A stretch of 10,448 bases of DNA, taken from NCBI GenBank assembly GCA_032353305.1, contig JAUCNG010404361.1, forward strand, positions 1-10,448. Reading direction: 5' to 3'. This document shows, piece by piece, positions 6,501 through 10,448 of this stretch; position 1 is the stretch's first letter, and every line of letters starts with the position of its first letter. Position numbers and translations under genes: made by a program. The notes under the pieces were generated by a model. The model was not told the origin of the DNA, searched no databases, and saw only the letters and a list, made by a program, of their open reading frames with translations. The DNA is from Cephalothrix spiralis. Its lineage: Eukaryota; Nemertea; Palaeonemertea; Archinemertea; Cephalotrichidae.

Positions 6501-9500
6501 AACTCACCAGTGAACTGATAGCAATCTAATTTCCCCATTGAATTGTTTTTGAAACATCACGCCATGCGCCAACAATCACTCAAGAGACATTCAAGGTCCC
6601 CTAGATCGATCGTCTGCTATTATATTTCCGGATTTTATGATAAGTGCCATTTGGGTTCCTGAAACTGTCCATTCTCGGCGCCACAGCCTTTGTGTGCACT
6701 TCTTTAAAAAGCATTCCCTTTTTATTTCAGGGGAGAAAAGAAAAGTATTTGTAACAAATTTGTTGTTCAAAGTGCAGTAACCTGTCTTATATGGCCACCT
6801 GACCAACCAATCATTGTTGGCCTTGCTGATGGGAAGGTTTGTTTTAAATTATTATTCATAATTCAAAAATTAATTCTAATGACGAAGCATGCACCTCGGT
6901 TGCGCATTTTTAAATATCATTGTCGTTATTATCAAGGATGGATGGATCCATTCTTGTTATTATAGTACACACAAAAATAACTCCATTTACTTAAAAATTT
7001 TATAAAAATAGGAAGTTATTTTCTTCATGAGAGGTGTAAAAAATACAAGACTTTGTCTGTCATGAAGATCATTTAATGTTTATTTTACAATTATTTAAAA
7101 CTTGATCATATGATTGAATTAATTTTCAGGTCTACAGTGATTTGTAGTTTTTGTACTTATAAATAATCTTTATTATTTTCACTATAGGTTCGAGCTGCTA
7201 ACACTAAGACAAATAAATCATCGACACTTTATAATGCTGATTCTTATGTAGTATCTCTTGCTGCTAAGTAAGTATTTATCATGAACCATTTACTTGGCAT
7301 TGTCAAAATTTAGTTCACGTGACCTTAATAAAAAGGTCACCACCGGAAGTACTCAATATATTAACACCTTCTAGTTCAAATTTAGTCAAGTTTCTGGTCA
7401 GTCATGTTGTAAACTGTTGGAATGTTTATAATGACTTGTTTCTTGGTTAAAGTTTGATATTTTCATGAAATTTCATTGTGAATTCTTTTTAATTGATTGC
7501 AAGACACTAGCTGATACACCTATACATGTATTAATATTTTCATATTTACAGCCCTTCTGGTAAAGGATTATTATCTGGGCACGCAAGTGGTGCAATTGTT
7601 CGATATTTCTTTGATGACGAAGGCACAGGTGATTCACAGGTCAGTAATATGATCTAATATCTAGACAAATAACTTAGCTCTAAGATTAAACGCTGTTACT
7701 TTTCTATATCGATATGACTTTCTAACAAATCTCTCCATGCACTTTTCAATTAATTTACACTGTTTTATGCTCTTTTATATTGTGTTTAGCATTATGTTCT
7801 CGTGTAATGAAATTTGTTTATTATTTTCTTGTCCGGTTTTATCAGATAAGGGGTGTGAGTATTGTATCGTTCAGTTATATTTGTTTGTTAAAAGGAGGCA
7901 GTAGCGTAGGATAGATAATGCACTACGTATTAATTCTGAAAAAATGTTCTTTAAAACGTATCTACCAATTTGACACTGTGCATGCATGTATCATATGAGC
8001 TTGATGTATTGTATAAGCTTAGTATCAATATTTGGTTCGAAAATCTCTCCAAGTTGAAAGCAATACTTATTACATGGTGGCAGGGGTATGAAACGATTTT
8101 TCTACTGGGTTTTGAAGTGGTTCATCCATTGTTGCAGGCATGTGAAAAATCTACCTACCTTATATAAATTCAAAAACTTTCTCAAAATGATACATGACGA
8201 TGAAAATATATCGCATTAAAATATGATAATTTTAATCAACATAACAGGAAATGGCTCATCCCGTCACAACGGTTTGGTTTTTAATCTTATCCTTAAGATA
8301 CTGTAATTTGTTGTGTTTCTTTTTGTTCTATCTTTCCAATCCAAGGACAAAAAAATCAAAAAAAATCGTGTGATTATTATATTACTAAGTAAGTGGGTGG
8401 GATATCATTGTGTGTATTGTACATATATTATGTACAAACATTATTTAAAAAAAACACAACTTAATTATAAAAAAAAATGAAACGATTGTGGCTGATATAT
8501 TCTCTAATTTATTCAGTCACTTGTACCAAACCGAATTTAATCGAGAAACAATTCTGTTTTGAAAATCGATTTGAAATACATAACGTTCAAATAAAAAATG
8601 AATTTAAAAAAAAAGCTATAGGTTATTGGCCTCGAAATGATCTAATTAACTCTGTTGATGGCATAATATGCCTCCTATACTTTCTATACAAAATAGGAAT
8701 CCTATCAACTAGTGAATATCAAATGAGACAAAATGCACAATAAGATAAGTTTATTGAATACAAAATATGTAAAATATAAAAAGAATCTTGATAATCCTCT
8801 TTACAGGGAAAAGTTTGTACTCATTCGTGTCCTCCTTATGCTCTTGCTTGGGCGACAAATTCTATTGTTGCTGCTGGTTGTGATAAGAGAATTGTCGCAT
8901 ATACAAAGGAAGGACGAGTTCTACAGCAGTTTGATTACAGCCGAGATGATGATGAGCATGAATTTACTACTGCCACATGCAGTCCTAGTGGCCAATCAGT
9001 CGTTCTTGGTAGTTTTGACAGGTAAAACTTTAATTATTTTCAAATTGATTCTTTGATAAAATAAATTGATGCTGTCTATGGCAGGGGGTCGCATGTGCTA
9101 TACGTACGTGTAGAACGCAGAGCCATGGCATAACAAGCATGACATTTCGAGCGTATTAGTTCCCTTGAAGCCAAGCGTTTTTGAGCTATCAACATAAAAA
9201 ACGGCTATTTTGAATAGCAACAAAAAACCTTATTCCAGGTAATTCCCGTTTTATATTCAATTTTATTGATGATCCTGCTGCTTAGAATCCTATACCAATC
9301 ATCGCGACCGCCGTCTAGAGGCGGCGTTACGTATAAATGACAGGGGCGTAATATGTCAATTTGAAGGCGCTTGACTTTTGGCTTTGTTGGCATGGGAACT
9401 TTGAAGGTACTATTTATTCTTTAAGATATACTGTTATTTTGGCCAATTAAGAAGCTTAAAGCAAAAACCTTTTGTAAGTTACCCTTTCAAAACCTTTTAC

Positions 9501-9915
9501 AGCGGTAAATTACAAGATTGGATCGTCTGGGGGTGGTGAAATAGTTTGGTTGCATAAGGAAACGCGCTCATCTTCTAATGATCTCTAATCGGAAGGTTGC
9601 TGATCGAGGCCCCTTTAGAGGCACGAGCACATCTACTGCGTGGCTCGGTCAGTGTAAGTACGTAGAAATTTTCGCGCCCCCTTCCGGTTTCTTCAAATAA
9701 AGACTGATTGGTCTTATTTCTTGCTCTTGCTTTGAAAATAGAATAAATATATTGGTATTTTTTTAACATGTTATAAATTGTTCCTTTTAAGGTTGCGAGT
9801 TCTAAATTGGAGTCCAAGAAAAGCATGCTGGGATGAAAATAAACCAAAGGAAATCTCGAATCTTTATACAATCACAGCCCTGTCATGGAAAAAAGATGGG
9901 TCAAGACTGACGGCA
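3544..9915 (+). CDS. IFT172: Intraflagellar transport protein 172, 5' part (exons 1-8, partial at 3' end)
   Basis: IFT172 is a peripheral IFT-B subunit that travels with IFT trains along the ciliary axoneme; the family is needed to build cilia and for turnaround at the tip. The usual protein is about 1,750 residues: N-terminal WD40 beta-propellers followed by a long TPR-like helical solenoid. Here eight exons (3544-3582, 5122-5265, 6253-6365, 6731-6836, 7188-7267, 7552-7639, 8807-9021, 9792-9915) join without a frame break to give residues 1-303, roughly the first propeller. Family-typical stretches are [13 protein letters not shown] at 1-13, [19 protein letters not shown] near 82-100, [12 protein letters not shown] near 138-149, [25 protein letters not shown], and [17 protein letters not shown] near the end. 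The WD repeats are degenerate, as is usual in this family. Start: ATG 3544 has A at -3 and an in-frame TGA at 3532-3534 just upstream. The remaining ~1,450 residues lie beyond the window. Identification is from recalled family sequence, not a search. Confidence 0.95.
4214..4221. repeat. Target-site duplication of the hAT-type MITE, left copy
   Basis: CAAATAGG directly precedes the element's first CAG. The identical octamer follows its last base, at 4394-4401. Confidence 0.88.
4222..4393. mobile_element. hAT-type MITE, 172 bp, with 8-bp target-site duplication
   Basis: The left end CAGGGCCGCCGAGAG and the right end, read inward as CAGTGGCGTCGAGAG, are imperfect terminal inverted repeats starting CAG-G as in hAT elements. 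Exact 8-bp duplications CAAATAGG lie at 4214-4221 and 4394-4401, the hAT target-site length. Internally, GGGCCCCGGGGC occurs twice (4244-4255, 4347-4358), and TATATTTAACCTGTATA is tandemly repeated (4280-4296, 4303-4319). It is far more GC-rich than its host intron and has no coding capacity, so it would have needed a transposase in trans. Confidence 0.88.
4394..4401. repeat. Target-site duplication of the hAT-type MITE, right copy
   Basis: CAAATAGG directly follows the element's terminal CTG and matches 4214-4221 exactly. The lack of change between the copies suggests a fairly recent insertion. Confidence 0.88.
5122..5265 (+). CDS. IFT172: IFT172 coding exon 2 (residues 14-61)
   Basis: The acceptor is ttttcttttag|GAG and the donor is AAG|gtaagt; both ends are phase 0. 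It encodes the first propeller blade, beginning [15 protein letters not shown], with the strand pattern [23 protein letters not shown] and then STKPCDSK, all close to vertebrate IFT172. An internal ATG (residue 22) could mislead a gene finder into starting here and losing exon 1. Confidence 0.95.
5266..6252 (+). other. IFT172 intron 2 (987 bp, phase 0)
   Basis: It runs from AAG|gtaagt to ttctag|TAT. The first half is plain AT-rich DNA. From about 5800 to 6125 it holds a less AT-rich element with inverted ends. No exon is hidden here, since flanking exons join as DSK|YGKKSY as in the family. Confidence 0.9.
5803..6121. mobile_element. Element with imperfect ~45-50 bp terminal inverted repeats
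   Basis: The left end (5803-5854) shows AGTCAACCC, then TTTCCGAAAGTT, GTGTA and CTAGGTCCAAG. The right end (6076-6121), read in reverse complement, shows AGTCAACCC, TTTCTGAAAGTT, GTGCA and CTAGGGTCAAG in the same order with small gaps. There is no coding frame, so this is a nonautonomous MITE-like element. No target duplication could be assigned, so the exact ends are uncertain. Confidence 0.6.
6253..6365 (+). CDS. IFT172: IFT172 coding exon 3 (residues 62-98 and part of 99)
   Basis: The acceptor follows a T-rich tract (ttttttttctag|TAT) and the donor is GAATG|gtaagc, splitting the Trp-99 codon (TG|G). It encodes [20 protein letters not shown] and then [18 protein letters not shown], the second blade. 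The [11 protein letters not shown] motif is one of the most conserved parts of the IFT172 N-terminus. Confidence 0.95.
6366..6730 (+). other. IFT172 intron 3 (365 bp)
   Basis: It splits the Trp-99 codon. A less AT-rich block (about 6555-6705) with GATCGATCG and GGCGCC palindromes resembles inserted repetitive DNA, but no inverted ends or duplication were found. The minus-strand open frame at 6591-6806 overlaps exon 4 and is a shadow. Confidence 0.9.
6731..6836 (+). CDS. IFT172: IFT172 coding exon 4 (end of residue 99 to 134)
   Basis: The acceptor is tttatttcag|GGG. The first G completes the Trp-99 codon, followed by [19 protein letters not shown] and [16 protein letters not shown], the third blade. 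The donor AAG|gtttgt is weaker than the gtaag donors of neighbouring exons, but the frame and the homology fix it, since [12 protein letters not shown] continues directly in exon 5. Confidence 0.94.
6837..7187 (+). other. IFT172 intron 4 (351 bp, phase 0)
   Basis: It begins with the weak donor gtttgt and ends ctatag. Plain AT-rich sequence with nothing else recognised. Confidence 0.9.
7188..7267 (+). CDS. IFT172: IFT172 coding exon 5 (residues 135-160 and part of 161)
   Basis: The acceptor is ttttcactatag|GTT and the donor is GCTAA|gtaagt, splitting the Asn-161 codon (AA|C). It encodes [20 protein letters not shown] and then VVSLAA. The NTKTNKSS segment is nearly invariant between this sequence and vertebrate IFT172, so both splice sites are well supported. 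Confidence 0.95.
7319..7340. repeat. Short perfect hairpin in intron 5
   Basis: GTGACCTT, loop AATAAA, AAGGTCAC: an 8-bp perfect stem about 50 bases inside the 284-bp intron 5 (7268-7551). Probably a chance or relic structure. Confidence 0.5.
7552..7639 (+). CDS. IFT172: IFT172 coding exon 6 (end of residue 161 to 190)
   Basis: The acceptor is catatttacag|CCC, and its first C completes Asn-161. It encodes [20 protein letters not shown] and then DDEGTGDSQ, ending CAG|gtcagt in phase 0. The [17 protein letters not shown] run contains the GH dipeptide typical of WD40 blades and matches the family closely. Confidence 0.95.
7640..8806 (+). other. IFT172 intron 6 (1,167 bp, phase 0)
   Basis: It runs from CAG|gtcagt to tttacag|GGA. 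Open frames at 7970-8167 and 8477-8743 are AT-rich and have no protein-like features; the flanking exons join as GDSQ|GKV, as in the family, so no exon is missing. It contains A-rich runs (8346-8363, 8447-8476) and a 9-bp hairpin TTGTACATA-TAT-TATGTACAA (8417-8437). Confidence 0.88.
8807..9021 (+). CDS. IFT172: IFT172 coding exon 7 (residues 191-261 and part of 262)
   Basis: This is the largest exon in the window. The acceptor is ctctttacag|GGA and the donor is GACAG|gtaaaa, splitting Arg-262. It encodes [60 protein letters not shown] and [29 protein letters not shown] and FDYSRD are hallmark IFT172 segments. The acidic DDDEHE linker is where vertebrate members vary. Confidence 0.95.
9022..9791 (+). 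other. IFT172 intron 7 (770 bp)
   Basis: It splits the Arg-262 codon. The GC content is patchy: 9075-9400 includes CCGCC-GTCTAG-AGGCGG (about 9309-9324), and 9532-9690 includes a tRNA-like segment. Most of the intron is probably old repetitive DNA. The minus-strand frames at 9205-9393 and 9575-9871 are not genes. Confidence 0.88.
9532..9612 (+). mobile_element. Degraded tRNA-derived SINE-like segment
   Basis: The order resembles a tRNA gene: an A-box-like TGGTTGCATAAGG (9547-9559), then GCGCTC, an anticodon-loop-like CTTCTAA, then AATCGGAAGGTTGCTG and a B-box-like GATCGAGGCCC. The B box departs from GGTTCGANNCC, and a local near-duplication (TCTTCTAAT, GATCTCTAAT) breaks the arm spacing, so it cannot fold as an intact tRNA. 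A following unrelated segment to about 9690 could be the SINE body. No flanking duplication was identified. Confidence 0.45.
9792..9915 (+). CDS. IFT172: IFT172 coding exon 8 (end of residue 262 to 303)
   Basis: The acceptor is ttccttttaag|GTT, and the first G completes Arg-262. It encodes [20 protein letters not shown] and then [21 protein letters not shown]. The donor is GCA|gtaagc in phase 0, placed where the family continues with a Gly-Thr-Leu-Cys-Gly-type motif. That continuation is absent from 9916-10448, so the next exon lies beyond the window. Confidence 0.93.
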
Positions 9916-10448
9916 GTAAGCTTCTAAATTTTTAAGCTATCTGTAACGATGTTGAGGGACACAGTCAACCCGACTATGCAATTTTTTTAAACTGACAAAT
10001 ATCATGATTGTCCGCTATCTCAGGGTATATCCAGGCGCATCGGAACCAAAAAAATGTCGCAGGTGCTCTCCTTATAAAGTTTACCCCCAATAATTAGTAA
10101 AATATATTTGAAATGTTCTTGTTAAAATGTCATTTGGGGGCTATTTCAGCTATAATTTGCCAGAAAGGGCTCTTTTCTGGGCAAGAGGTATTAAAAGTTT
10201 TTGATCTCGCCTTCGCCGCTCGCGATATCAAGTCTTTTGCTGCATATCAGCTACCGTAGTTTTAGATGGAAGTTATATGATGAGTAGTTCTCTCTCGAGA
10301 AAAAAAGTTTAAGGGGCCGTCTCATAATTATCAATCGATTGCTAAACGAAGTCCCTTCGTTTAGAGTTTGACCCCCCTCCCTCCCTCCTAAACGAAGTCA
10401 TTAACTAACAATTGTTCGAAATTTAGAAACTATTCAAACGTTTTATTG
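9916..10448 (+). other. IFT172 intron 8, 5' part (continues past the window)
   Basis: It starts at the donor gtaagc. No continuation of the propeller coding sequence is found up to the window edge. It contains CAGTCAACCCG (about 9962-9972), matching the end motif of the intron 2 element, and from about 10314 a repeat-like segment. Confidence 0.85.
10314..10448. repeat. Probable MITE end with TAAACGAAG hairpin (partial)
   Basis: GGGGCCGTCTCATAAT, preceded by TTAA, opens a segment with a perfect 10-bp hairpin CTAAACGAAG-TCC-CTTCGTTTAG (10342-10364), a C-rich tract (10371-10388), and a third exact CTAAACGAAG (10388-10397). The opening and the following GACCCCCCTCC tract recall a GGGGCCGT-starting nonautonomous element common in invertebrate genomes. 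That link is from memory, and the far end is outside the window. Confidence 0.45.

Noticed and set aside
6591-6806. 71-codon minus-strand open frame
   Set aside because: It is the antisense shadow of exon 4 and the end of intron 3.
8477-8743. 88-codon plus-strand open frame in intron 6
   Set aside because: Lys/Asn/Ile/Tyr-rich, as expected from AT-rich DNA. It lies inside an IFT172 intron whose flanking exons join perfectly without it.
8733-9056. 107-codon open frame overlapping exon 7
   Set aside because: It is a shadow in another frame of the real IFT172 exon 8807-9021.
9532-9612. Functional tRNA gene
   Set aside because: The anticodon and T arms do not fold with proper spacing and the B box is altered, so only a degraded SINE-like relic is supported.
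9575-9871. 98-codon minus-strand open frame
   Set aside because: It overlaps exon 8 on the opposite strand and the tRNA-like segment; the composition is not coherent as a protein.

Overview
This window is AT-rich metazoan nuclear DNA carrying the 5' end of one recognisable gene, the plus-strand intraflagellar transport gene IFT172. Eight coding exons (3544-3582, 5122-5265, 6253-6365, 6731-6836, 7188-7267, 7552-7639, 8807-9021, 9792-9915) join in frame to give the first 303 residues. All introns are GT-AG, and the gene runs off the right edge. The peptide is close to vertebrate IFT172 along its whole length. Large AT-rich introns full of short transposon relics suggest an invertebrate animal, but the sequence alone does not say which phylum. 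None of the longer open frames in the introns looks like a gene.

Left of the gene (1-3543) lie about 3.5 kb with no confident gene. Two weak coding candidates are flagged: a possible 3' coding end of an upstream plus-strand gene (3-65), and a GC-raised minus-strand open stretch (about 2946-3198) that may be an exon of a gene diverging from IFT172. The rest holds repeats. These are a 26-bp tandem repeat (411-491), a degenerate 23-bp GCGACATCTAT array with an inverted end (599-720), a dispersed ACTCGTG motif family (about 1095-2151), and a nearly perfect 40-bp hairpin flanked by a 12-bp direct repeat (2336-2458). The start codon is preceded by a possible three-codon upstream ORF that ends one base before the IFT172 ATG.

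The introns are where mobile DNA collects. Intron 1 carries a clean 172-bp hAT-type MITE (4222-4393) with an 8-bp target-site duplication, lying between two widely separated inverted arms (3937-3963 and 4689-4719). Intron 2 holds a roughly 320-bp element with imperfect 45-50 bp terminal inverted repeats (5803-6121). Intron 7 holds a degraded tRNA-derived SINE-like segment (about 9532-9612). Intron 8 ends in what looks like the start of another MITE family, with a TAAACGAAG hairpin.

Functionally, the only known system here is the ciliary IFT-B machinery. I found no unrecognised multi-gene system. The items most worth a second look are the 40-bp hairpin, the minus-strand exon candidate and the start-proximal upstream ORF.
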